Of a stretch of 64,000 bases of DNA, positions 13,378-24,900 are shown one piece after another. Position 1 is the stretch's first letter. Each line of letters opens with the position of its first letter. Under the pieces are notes generated by a model. The model was given only the letters and a program-made list of their open reading frames with translations, ran no database searches and had not been told where the DNA came from. The position numbers were made by a program, and so were the translations under genes. This stretch comes from Pleodorina starrii (lineage: Eukaryota; Chlorophyta; Chlorophyceae; Chlamydomonadales; Volvocaceae), in contig BRXU01000001.1 in NCBI GenBank assembly GCA_030267565.1, positions 4,526,001 through 4,590,000 on the forward strand. Direction: 5' to 3'.

Positions 13378-16300
13378 ATGGCGTCGAACTACTTCCCAGT
13401 AAGCTTGCTGGAGCAACCATGGGATGATGACCCACTCGGAACATTGTCATCGCTGGAGAGGTGCGCAGCACCATAAATAGCCGGAGTCCAATAGGTGGCT
13501 GCAAAGCCGTAGCTTATTAAGTTTTGCTGTTAGATATTGCCGTCGGCCTCTTTGCCATTGTGTTTAGTGCTGGGCCTTTTAATCGGCGCAGGCGAAGAAG
13601 GAAAATTGAGGAGCACCGGGATGTCAACGCCTTCTACAAGTTTCTGGGCGTTGTTTTCGTCTCGTTCAGCCTTGTCCTGCTCGCCAGCGAACTTTACACC
13701 TTCGCAACGGAGCCGTCACGCGGCCTCACCGGCGCATTTCTGTTGGAGATAGGCCGGATGTCTGGCGTGGCTTACGGGCAGCTGCAGAACCTTTACAAAG
13801 CTGTTGGCGATGTTGCTTGGACTGGACTCGCCGTCGTTCACGGTCACGATTTTGCCCAGCGAGGTGGGTTTATGATAGGCTTTGCCTTTGGGGGCACCTC
13901 TGGCTAGCTGCGTTGATAGCAACGAAGTCAGCAAATGTGAGGTGTACAATGCGCGAGAATGAGCGTATTCTTTGTTGGATATGTTTTGGGGATTGGGCTT
14001 TCTTGGTCTATCATGTTCGCTAATTTGGCCGCTTCCACGTGGCACCGAGCATCTCGTCTTTGGCTTGCTAGACATTGCATCTACACCCATTTTGCCGCCC
14101 TGATTTTGGGCTGGGGCTGGGGCTTTGGACGGAGCTGTTGACGTGGGCAAACAATCCCTACTCTCGTCCTGTGGACCTGTCTTTCCGTTCACGGCGCTCC
14201 TGAACTCTAATACAGGTGTCAGCATTACTGACGGCGCGGCCCAACTTTTAGCAAGCGGATTGTACTACTTCGCTTTGGCGCTGTCGGGTGAGGCCCCGTG
14301 AACCTGCACGTGCTTCCTGCGTCGCAAGGTCCTCGAGAGCTCTAGCTCAGCCTTCGAGGTGCAGCTTTGTCCGAAGGAAGTGCGCTTAATGTGTGAAATC
14401 GCGGCACCGTTGTGAAGGGCGCTTGAAAGGCGTGCTGTATAACTAGCTCACCGGAAGCTTGCCTGGCCTCTGACGACCAGGGCCAAAGCAAACCTTTCTG
14501 TGCATTCATTTCACAGAGCAGTGTGTCCACACAATGTGTATGTGCGTGTCAGTTGTGGGCAATTTCGGCCTAGAGAGTCCCCGCACCCCGGGAAGCCGTC
14601 GGTCCCATGCCCCTGCAGTTGGTTAAGACTTGCCTTGCCTCTCTGCCCGTTACACCTCCTTCGCGTCCCACGCAGCCATTATCATGTACTACGCTTATCC
14701 CGGCGTGGCGCGCGCACCTCTGCGCACGGCAGCCCTTAGCACGATAGCGGCCGGGGCGCTGTTTTGCGCGCCGCCGCTATACGCGTGGTTCGTGTCGCGG
14801 CTTTTCCAAACACGGAGCCCCGAGCCGGTCGTGCTGGTGGCGCTCCTATTCGCCGCCGTCATGTGTTCCGCGTCGTTCTCAGTGGCGCGGGCCATCAGCG
14901 GCAGACCCTGCGACGGGCCGCACACGCAGCCGGGCGCAGCCCGGCATCGCAACGTAGCGGCGCCGCGCCGGCAGGGGGCGGCGGGGACTGGGGCCGGCGG
15001 CGGTGCATCCGGCGGCGGTGGCGGTGGCTCCGCTGGCACAGCGTCCCTCGGCGCCAGCGCCGGCGGCGGAGCCGCCGCCGCCGCTGCCGGCGGGCAGAAA
15101 CGCAGCCCGTACAGTCGTGCGTCGTCATCGGGGCGCATCGGCGGCGCGGCGGCGTCGGGCGATGGGACGCAGCCGTCATCCGTCGCGCGGTCTGGTTCCT
15201 CAGCCAGCCTCTCCGGCCACGGATTGCTGGGGGGGTTCGCCTGTCTGTCGTCTACCCTCGCGGGATCCTCCGCAGCCGACCCGGTCGGCATTCACGCCTC
15301 GGCACGCGGCTTGCACGGCGTTGCAGGCGCTAACGGCGGCGGCGGCGCCAACCGTGGCAGTAGCAGCTCCTTAGATGTCGCGTCCTCGTCGGCCGCGGCG
15401 GCGGCTTGTCCGAGTGGGAAGCAGGGCTCTGCGGCGGGGAGTAAGGGCCGCGGCGGACCCATGGGTCATTCGGGCACGTTCGACCCGGTCGCGCCCTCCG
15501 CCAAGCTTAGCGGGACCTCACGAGGGACAGGGTCCGCCGGTCCCACGGCCAGCGCCGGCAACGGCAATAGCAGCGGAAGCGGCGGCACATCAGCAGCAGC
15601 CAAGGCCAGCGCAAGTGTCAATAGCAAGCAGCGGCAGCAGCCCGGTGGCGGCGGCGGCGGTGCTGGCGATGGGGGCAAGGTGAAGCAGACCGCTCCTGCC
15701 GGCTCTGCCTCAGCGTCCAACCAAGCACGGATCCCTGGTCTGGACCCGGTTTCCACTTCCAGCGGGCCTGGCGGGGGCAAAACGTCCGGGGGATTGCAGC
15801 CCGGGACTGCCAAGCAGCAGCAACAACAGCAGCACTCTGACCCGGTTGCGGCGCTGCCTGGCACCGCCACCACGACAGCCGCCGCGTCGTCATCCTCGTC
15901 GTCGTCCACAGCAGCAGCTGGGGCATCGAAGAAGAAGGCATCTAATAACGCTGGTTGCGGCGGCAGCAGCAGCAGCAACGCCGGCAGTGCTCCCTCTGCG
16001 ACAACATCGGGCCCCCCGCCCACGACTGCTGCCCCTGCCACGGCCAGCTCTCGACCCCAACATGGCACTGGGTCGGCGGCGGCGTCAGGACACGCCGCCG
16101 CTGCCGGGTCCAATGCCGCTAGCAAGCCCTCACGTCTGGAAGCTACAACCTCCTCGGGGCCCGTATCCCAGGGCAAGGGCGTGCAAGCCAATGGTGGGTC
16201 AGTCGCTGGGTCCGCTGCACCCGCTGGCGGCGTCGCCAGCAGTGGCGCCGGCAGTTTACTATCACGGCTTGCTGGCTCCGTCGCCTCGGTCGCCTCCGCC

Positions 16301-17980
16301 GCGACAACGGCGGCGCCCGTGCTCTCCAACCGGGCCGCAAAGAAAGCCGCCGCCGCCGGCACGCGCAAGCCTCAGGGCCAGCACGCGCCTCCGGCTTCAC
16401 CGCAGTACATTATTGTGCCGCCGCCACCGCCGCCGCCGCCGCGCAAATCGCAGACCGCAGTCGGCGACGCCGCCACCGCTGCTGGCTCGGTGGCTGATGC
16501 TGCTGCCTCGGCAGCCAGCGGTACAGCTGGCGCCCCCGTCCGCAATGCCTGGCTGAATCCCAATCCCGTCATCAAGATTGCAGCCGGCGTGGCGAAGGGC
16601 CCGAAAGGTGCCGCGGCCGCCGGGAAACCCCCCGTGAACACCCCTGCGACAACGGCGGCGACGCCAATGGCGGTGCCCGCGTCGCCGGCGACAGCCACGG
16701 TCCTAGGTTCCCGCAGCGGTGGCGGCGCCGCCACGCATTTCGGTAGCGCGTCGCCCTCTACGCCGTCGTCCGCTCGGTCAGCCAGCTACGGCGGCGCCGG
16801 CTTTGGTGGCGCCGGCGTCAACCCGGCAGATCCGCCAGTCAGCGGCAGCTATGTCAGCGGCGGCAGTCCGCACACTTTTCCCCGGCCTGCCCTCTTCCCT
16901 GGCGCCGATGCCACCTCCACCATTGGCGCCGCGCTGCCGCTGGGCGGCGGCGCCGCCGTCGGCGAGTCCGTGGCCGCCGCCGACGCGGCGGTGGCGGTCC
17001 CTGCGATTGCGTTCCTGCCGCCGCTAGCCCAGGAGCACTTCCGGAGCCACTTAAGCCGGGAGGACACTGGGGCCGGCGACCAGGGCTACATCACGACGAC
17101 GATTGTCTCCGCTGATGCGACGATGGGTCCCCTGATTGCGCACAAGCACGCCTCCGGCGATCTCGACATTGCCAACGTAGCGGCGAACTACCGTCCGTAC
17201 CCCTCGTCCGTAACTGTACTGCAGTCTGCCGTACCGGCACTCGACGCCGAGTCGGCGGACTCGTTCTCGCTCTTCTCTACGCCCCCACCCCTGATCACTG
17301 CTGAAGCCACCGCCATCGACCCGGGAGTCGCCGCTGCGACGGCCTGTCTGGCCGCGGCCGACGCCGACGTCGACGGGGCGCCACGCGTCGCCGCGCATCA
17401 CATAATGTACGGCACGTATGGCGGGTACGGCCATTACGCGGCGCTCCCGTCGCTTAGCGGCGACCCGGTCTGGAGCCACAATGTGCCGTCGGTGTTTGGC
17501 CCGCCGGCCGCCATGGGCAACGGCGGCGCCCGCGCGCCGCGCGTGCCGCCGCCGGGCTTTCCCAGTCACGCCTACGGCGGCGCCTTCGCTGCGGGGCCCA
17601 TCCCCGGCGGCGGCGGCTGGGAGCAGCCGGCGGCGGCAGCGGCGGCTACCGCCGCCTCTGCGGCCTCTGGCGGCCGGCCTGACACATCCGGTGTGCCGCC
17701 GCTGCCACCGGCTGGCGAGAACGGCGTCCTGGCATCGCTGGGCTTCGTCGATGACGGTGCCGACAGCAGCAGCACAACCAGTGCCAGCGCCGGCGGCGCC
17801 GGCGACGACGCCGGGGCGTCGTGCGCAATTTGTTGGTCGGCGCCGCGGCAGGTGGGTTTCCTGCACGGCAAGACCAGCCACCTGTGCGTGTGCCGCCGCT
17901 GCGCCGCCAAGCTGCGAGAGGGAGTGCACCGGTGCCCCATGTGCCGCCAGCTCATTGAGCGGATCATCGACATTTACTGA
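13378..17980 (+). CDS. Membrane-anchored MDM2-type RING finger protein (probable E3 ubiquitin ligase)
   Basis: Three exons join in phase: 13378-13460 (MASNYFPVSLLEQPWDDDP..., donor GAGAG|GTGCGC), 13568-13863 and 14676-17980, giving 1227 aa. The N-terminal part has a basic stretch (NRRRRRRK) and about three hydrophobic segments: FLGVVFVSFSLVLLASEL, LSTIAAGALFCAPPLYAW and VVLVALLFAAVMCSASF. These suggest insertion in a membrane. Some 800 residues of Ala/Gly/Ser/Pro/Thr-rich sequence follow. The C-terminus is a RING: CAIC, HGKTSH, CRRC, CPMC. The two histidines in HGKTxH match the C2H2C4 zinc pattern of MDM2, and all eight ligands are present. The chain ends seven residues after CRQL in IDIY, as MDM2-type RINGs end in a short hydrophobic strand. 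Substrate unknown. If the upstream exons are wrong, the start would be ATG at 14630 or 14687. Confidence 0.8.
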
Positions 17981-18333
17981 GCTGAATGGGCCGAATCGCA
18001 TCTACGGTGCGACTCACTGGCCGGGCAAAAAGGCGGCGCCCTGGGCGGTGCGGGGACGGGACGAGGCGCTCCAGCGCCTGTTCAGTGGCGGGGAGCGGCG
18101 CGGCGCGCGAGTGCGGATGAGATTGGTGGTTGGGAGCAAGGCGTGGGCATGGGTGATGGGGGTAAAGCGGCGTGGCGCGCGGCCCGTGGAGGGGGCCTGC
18201 TTCGCGGGGCCAGCGCGATGCTTGGCGCTCTTGTGCTGCAGCGGGGTGCCGTCACCTGTTATCTGCGGCGCAGGGGCAGCAGAGGCGTCTGCGATGTATA
18301 TTGGAAACGAACAGCATCGACGTGTCGAAAGAT

Positions 18334-18338
18334 TGTAA
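18334..18338 (+). terminator. TGTAA poly(A) signal of the RING gene
   Basis: TGTAA about 355 nt downstream of the RING-gene stop codon, in GC-rich 3' flanking sequence. Confidence 0.45.
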
Positions 18339-18349
18339 AAGCGCTGTTC

Positions 18350-21300
18350 GGGGCGGCACGCCATGCAGTGTTGTACATGGCCGTGTCGTGACATTGGCCC
18401 CCGTGGGGTAGGGAAGCCCCGCGGCGGCTTTGGAGGCCGAGGCGTCGTTATGTGTACGTGTGTTTGTGTGGATGTGGGTCGGCGGGTCTCCGGGACCTCG
18501 TTGCGTTTTTGTGGGGCCTTACGACGGTCTCTTGTGTCGAGTCGTGTTGGTACTGCCGAAGGCGAGGACGAGGAAGGGCGGCTTCGATGTACTGGGCACC
18601 CAACAGTGCTGCCTTGGGGATGTTAAGGCGGCGACACTGGTGGGATGCTGTGGTGATGAAGGTCGGTAGGTGGTGGCAATGATCCAATAAGTAAGACTAT
18701 GTCGCGGTTGGGCGCTGGAAAGGCAGTGGCAGTGGCGATGGCGATGGACTGGTGTGGGCGTGTTATGTGTGTCTATGGGTACCAAGACATCGGCTGGTTA
18801 CCCGGTCCGTGGTTGTTGTGGATGATGTTACAGTAGGGACTCAGAAAACTGGCTGCAGCTGTCAGGTTGTCGTCGCTCACGGGGGAGCCCTTGGTTATCT
18901 GGCGGCTGAAAGCGCCGCGCCTCGCTTCTCGGAGGCTCTACAGCCGCCACGGCGACACGTCAGACATGTGTGGGTCGTTTTCGCGGTCCCGTTGCCGCGA
19001 CCTGCGCCTGTGGTGTTCCTCCCGGGTCGCTTCCCGCGTCCGTCTGCTCATGTTGACGGTTCCCTGCACCCATGCCCCGCCCCGCCCCGCCCCACGTGAA
19101 TGAGCGTGCTCGCGGCTGTACATGTCCTTGCACGATTGGGCAGTTGGTTTGTTAGGCTGTTCGGCTTCCCATGCGCTCAGCGTGCGGACTGGGCAGTTCG
19201 GCTCCCCAGGCATGTTGCTGTGTATCCTGCACGTGCTTTGGTAATGCATGCGCCATGAGGCGCGGAGCGCCGCGAGGCTACAAGTCAGACCCTACCTCCA
19301 GTCGTCCTCGCATTCGCTTCTCGTCAAATCCATTGAACTGCGCTGCGCCCCGGCACGTTTGCCATAGCACGCGGCAATGGCGCCCAAAAGGGCGACGCTG
19401 GAAGATGGAGGCGGCGTGTGGCTATCATGACGCCTCGCGGCCTAAGGCGGACGACGCGGCGCGAGAGCGAGTGACCCAGGGTTCGGCCATTCGGGAGATC
19501 GGCAACGGGCGCGGCGCGGCGCGGCGGACAGCGCGCTTCCTGTCGTTATGCGAGCGGGCAGGCACTGATGTTGCTCCGGGCGGCGGTAGTAGCGGCGGTG
19601 GTGTTGGGCTGGGTGCGGCAGCTCCTGGGTGGTGGGGCCATTGTGGCGCGTTCCGGCACACGGTGGGCTTGCACGCAGCATTGCGCCGCGAAGCAGAGCG
19701 TGGCGGAGCTCCACTCGGCACGCCAGGTGGAATGTGGGAACTTGAGGTGCGGCGGCGACGGGCAACGGCTGCTATGATACCACCATAGCGGACAGCCTCG
19801 ATGCGAAATAGACAGACGATCTCGCCCGGAGGCGATAGGCAGCTACGGCTTTTTGTGGCGGAGTGTTACGTAAAGAATCCTGTACGTAACACGGAGTCCA
19901 GCGTGGGGCATGGTAATTGTTTTTTGGGTAGTGCAGAGGTTTTGCGCGTCACGTCGGTTCGGTCGGCGGCCGCATACTTCCTGCGTCGTGTGCCTCATAT
20001 AGAATTGGCGTTCCTATCATTTGATCAACACACAAGTAGGCCGGCAAAGGGGCAACAGCCCTGGCCGGGCAGGATGTCTGCGCGCACACACCCCCGGCCC
20101 GGGCCAGCACCGGCCGGTGTGTTCGTGCCCGTGTGCTGCGCTTGGGAGGGTGGTCTGAAGGGCAGCAGTGCGAGGGCCGCTGCGGGTTCTCAGGGACTTC
20201 CGGCCCGCCGGCCGGCATGTGGCCCTTGCCGGTGGCTGGTCGATTGGTCGGTTTTGTTGTTTTCATGTGCTAGAAGGGTCGCCACAGGGGGGCGTGCGGC
20301 GCGGTGCGGCGGTGGCACTCGTTGCCGCTGCAGGCGCGCACATGTTGCGAGCGGAATATTAGGCAGGAGCCGTTGTACCGTATTTGAGTAGTCTGCGCGT
20401 GTGTATGTGTTCGTTTTTGTCTGTACTTCATATCAACACACGGTCCCGGGACATAATACACACAGCTTCATGCCCCCGGGCTGCGTGCAGCCGCAAGCAT
20501 GAAGCATCCGACACAACCTTCATGCGCCGATGCCGCTCTTTGCCGCAGCATCTGAATCTACAATCTGTTGAACATTTACCCATACCTGTCTCGGCCCGCT
20601 AACCCCCATTGAGCTCTCCTCGTGGTCGCCAATCTGCGCCTTCCTGTCGGTCACGCAACAAAGCAAAGCGAAACTTGCACGGCAGGTTAGGGCCTGCCGC
20701 GGCGTTGTGCATCTGGAGCGCGTGAGTCTTGGGCTAGGGCTCGGATAGGTGGCCAGTCACTTCGGCAGCCGCTGCATCCAACCGCCTGGATGGTCCCGCG
20801 GCCCAAACGTTGGGGGAAACCGTCAGTCCGTCAAAGCGCCTGCAGAGCCTGCCTGCCTGCTGCCACCTGCCCTCTGACAGCTGAACACAAGTGCCCTTGA
20901 CAGCGCCCGACGACCTAGGACTGGGCGCACGTCGCAACTCACAATCGGAGCGGAGCTTACCACACCAGGACTGTGGGTCGACCAGGGGTCCCGTTGGTCG
21001 CTCGGGTGGACGCTCAAGCGCTGCCGGCAGCAAAGTCCCCGTCATAGGCCGCAATACTACCCTCAGGCAGCCGATGAGCAGACGATGGGCAGAGTCACAG
21101 TCGCGCGAGGGCAGTGAGGCCCGAGCGCGAACGTAGGCATGGCCAGGGGAGGCCCCACGCGCGGACACACCATGGCCCAGCGCGTTGCTTGAAGTTTATT
21201 AGCTGCGCCAAGTGTTCGCGCCTCAAGCTCCTCCATGCCATTTTCCCGTTCTGAACTCTGATTGTGATGATGTTTCGGCTCTCTCCCAACGGCCGTAATG

Positions 21301-21933
21301 GGCCGTAACGCCTGGTGGGCTTCCCTTGGGCCCTACGCCGCGCTGAGGGCCCCTCGGCCTATGTATCAGGCTATCAGCCCACCCCTCTGCTCAGCATGCT
21401 TCCAAAAGGAAAGTGGACAACACGGGACCGAGGTTTGGTACGACGCAGGTTGTACCAAAAGACGAGCCGCCTCTGGCCCCCAAGAACGAAAGTCCGCGAC
21501 GGTGTGTTAGACAGGAAGCTGCAGCCATCACGCTTGATCCCGGGTCAGACGCATGTTGTTGCGTGACGATACCGTAAATTTACGTGCCAAGCGGAGTTCC
21601 CCGCGCTATTGGCGATTGCACTTAGTTCAGTATGCATACACTGCACCCAAAGCACCCAAAACAGCAGCACCGGCAGCCGTCATCGGTCGCCAAATCAAAG
21701 GATGCGCAGAGCAGCCCTGGGGCCAGCGCCGTAGCTTCAGGCGGCTCCCACATCGGTACGTACGCGGATAGGGAGAAGAGGAATGCATACTGCCATGGCG
21801 GGCGGTGCTGATGCCTTCCGCTTCAGCCTCTAGCCAGGGCCCCCAACTGGGATGTCAAGGGTTTGACGCGATCCCCATAGAGCCAAATAAAAGTGGCTGC
21901 GTCCAATAATTGTATGCCAATGCGCCTTCACAG
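18350..21933. other. 3.5-kb region without a recognised gene
   Basis: Open frames here have no recognisable domain and look like chance frames in GC-rich DNA. The right end must contain the first exon and promoter of the glycosyltransferase gene. An ORF at 21553-21771 is one candidate for its N-terminal cytosolic tail, but I found no donor with both a good motif and the required phase. Confidence 0.4.
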
Positions 21934-24900
21934 GTATCTTGCTGGTGCTGGGCCTGGGCCTAGTGGGCTCCTTGGTCGTCCTCCTGTACAGCCAACCGCA
22001 GAGACCCGCGGGTCGGCAGCTCATCAATCTACGTGACCCATGGGTTGGAAGCTCCTCGCCGCCTCTGCAGGCGCAAAACGCAGCATATGATGGCGGCCGG
22101 TCGCCGCAGATCGTGGCGGCTGATTGTCAGCAGAGGGAGGGCGCGGGGGGGCGGGCGCCGGGCCTTGATGGTCCCGACGGCGTCGTTCTACGGATCCCGC
22201 GCATCCTGCACCAGAACTATCTGTCAGGCCTGGATGCGCTGGAGCGCGACTCGCGGGCGGACCGGACGCACTTCAGGTGCGGACCAGGTGCAACCCTGGG
22301 GAGGTCAGCCCTGTCAGCCTCATAGGCGGACACGTCCACCGCGTCTGCGGATCAGGCGGCGGGGCTGCCCAAGAGGGGGTCTGCAGCCCTGCACTGGGTG
22401 CCTGCATCGCATCGCATTGCGGGCCTCGCGCCGTGCCGTACTTGATACAGCAGGCGAGAGGCGAGAGGCGGCGGGGCAGCAGAGGACTCCTGAAGTGGAA
22501 TCCCGGCCTAACTCGTGTTCACATTTCCTCTCCACCCACAGGCGTGAATGGCGGCTGTCTTGTCAGGTGAGTGACCGCATGGAGCGAGGGCGCGGGTTAC
22601 CATCCTGCGGGGTATCTGGCCGCCCAACGTGTCACATCACTTATCACATCAAAAGCCCTCCAGTTTGGTTTCCTAGTGGGGGCAGGGCTGCGTGTCTTGA
22701 GTGGTAGACGGCTAACAGGGTTTCCCATAGTGGCTGATTTCCCCTGGGTTATCTGCACCGTATCTTTATGTGTGTTCTCATCCCCGGGGATGATGGTATC
22801 GATCCGAGGAGAGTCTCCGGTTACTGGTTACGAAAGTCTCTACCCCGTCACCCGCAGACGCATAACCCCGGCTGGCTCTACATGTTTTGGGACCGCGAGG
22901 CTGCGGAGAAGCTGTTGACCTCAAGGCAAGCACGCGCCACCACGACTGGATTCGAGCGGCTTTGGGGTGTGGGGGCGCACTGAGGTGCTACGTACGCGGG
23001 TGCATTGCGGGCGCAGAACAAGCGGGATGGGGCGCGGGCCGCGGGCGCCAGACGCGTTGGGCTCTTGGCAGTCGCCTGGGGCCCAACCCCCCAGGCTTAC
23101 GGGGTATTAGGACGTTCCCCGTGCTTGCTGCCATGTCAACCTCTGCGACCATCCACTCGATTATCAGCCTCAAGGCGCAAATTCCACAGGTCTCACCTAG
23201 ATGCCTTCGCGATGCCTTGGCTTATGGGTCTTGGTGCGTTTAGCCCTAAAGTGAATGCATATGGATAAGGCGGCTGTCACACCCCCCGCTGCTCTTTTTC
23301 ACGCGCAGGTACCCGTGGTTCCTGAGCACGTGGCGAAACTACTCTTCGCTGGTAATGCAGTCCGACGCGCTGCGGCCCTTCATCTTGCATAGCTATGGTA
23401 CGACACTTTACGACAGTGCACGGCAGTTTCTCTAACCTGGGAATTCAAAGCCACTCCCTGGCCCCACCTGTTGAGCTGAAATATACGGGCTGCTGCTGAA
23501 CGGACCGGCGGCGGGTTGGCCGTGATCCTAGATCCGCTGCGTCCCTGCCACTGCTTCCCATGGGGACGAAGAGGAAGCGCCGGTTGGCCCGCTGCGGGCG
23601 GCGAATGGGCGCTGCGTTGCGCTGCATCTTTGTAACCGATTAATTAATTAATTATAGAGGAGCTGGAACCGAAGCTAACCGAAGCTTCAACTTCCAGCCC
23701 GTCTATCGCGTGCAGTACGTCCATCCAGCCTGGCCTGAGGATCTGACGGGTTGGTTGGATCTATCGTATGTCGTACAGGTGGAGTTTACCTGGATCTAGA
23801 TACGGAGTGCTTCCGGTCGCTGGAACCAAGCTTGGAGGGTGAGCGCCGCGAGGAAACATACACCAGTGCGGGCGTTGGATTCTGTGTCGGACAAAACAAT
23901 TTTAATATTGTAGACCCAAAATGGTCCGGCGGACAATAAACGAAACAAAGCCTCGAACCTATAATAAAAGAAGTAACAAATAAACAAATGTTGTTCTGGC
24001 GTCTTGCGTTAATTATGCTGTTGTTGCTTGAATAGGCAACGACCTGGTCCTGATGGCGGAGGAGCCTGATCTGGCAAACAACGCTCAGATGGGCTCCGTG
24101 CCAGGCCACCCGCTGTGGCGGCTCGTCATGCGGCACCTGCGCCGCAACGCGGCTGCCGGGCTGAGCGACCCGCTCTACGCCACAGGCCCACGCGTCATCA
24201 CGGCGGCGTTCCGGGTGAGGGAGCAATCGAGGGCGAGCCGCCGGTCGGTGGGTCATGGGTACATGACTCGATTTACAAGGGATTCAGGGGATGCGCGGGG
24301 GGCTTGTGCGACGCACCAGGGCCTGGGCACGCATTCGTTACGGTTCCCGTCGACTCCGTCCATCCAGCCATCCCAGACCAGGCGGGGTCCGCGGTGGCGC
24401 CTGATTTGTGGGTAGGCATGGCCCTTCTCGTGTGCGGCCTCTGTTCGGACGGTTTGACAGGGTCTGTGCTCTGTGGTCTGACTCATACGGCCATGGCCTG
24501 CCCTGAGTGAAAAAAACATATGCGGAGCCCACTGCAATGCTTGCTGCTACCGTACGTACGGTGGCGATCTGTTGGACAGTCGTTGGCAGCCGTTTATTTG
24601 GGGCAGCGGCGAGATCGGCAGTCGCATGTCCTTCAGTTCTTGTCGTTAACGGAGGCTAGGCGACGAGGAGGGGTATGGCTTGCGGTTCGCTCTTCGCTGG
24701 CCCTGCCTTGCTGTCGTCTTCCCCATGCACGCACACCTGAGCCGCACCGCCGTTTGGCCGCGTGGCAGGAGCTGTTCGGGGTGGTCTCGGGGCCCATCCC
24801 TGGACGCTACAGCCTGCTCCTGCCGGACTCCAAGGCAGACGACATCACGGAGGGCGGCAGCCCTCTCAGCGGCAACACCTCTCGCCAGCCGGACCCCGCT

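Noticed and set aside
19171..19788. 205-codon ORF downstream of the RING gene
   Set aside because: GC-rich chance frame without domain, conserved motif or splice context.
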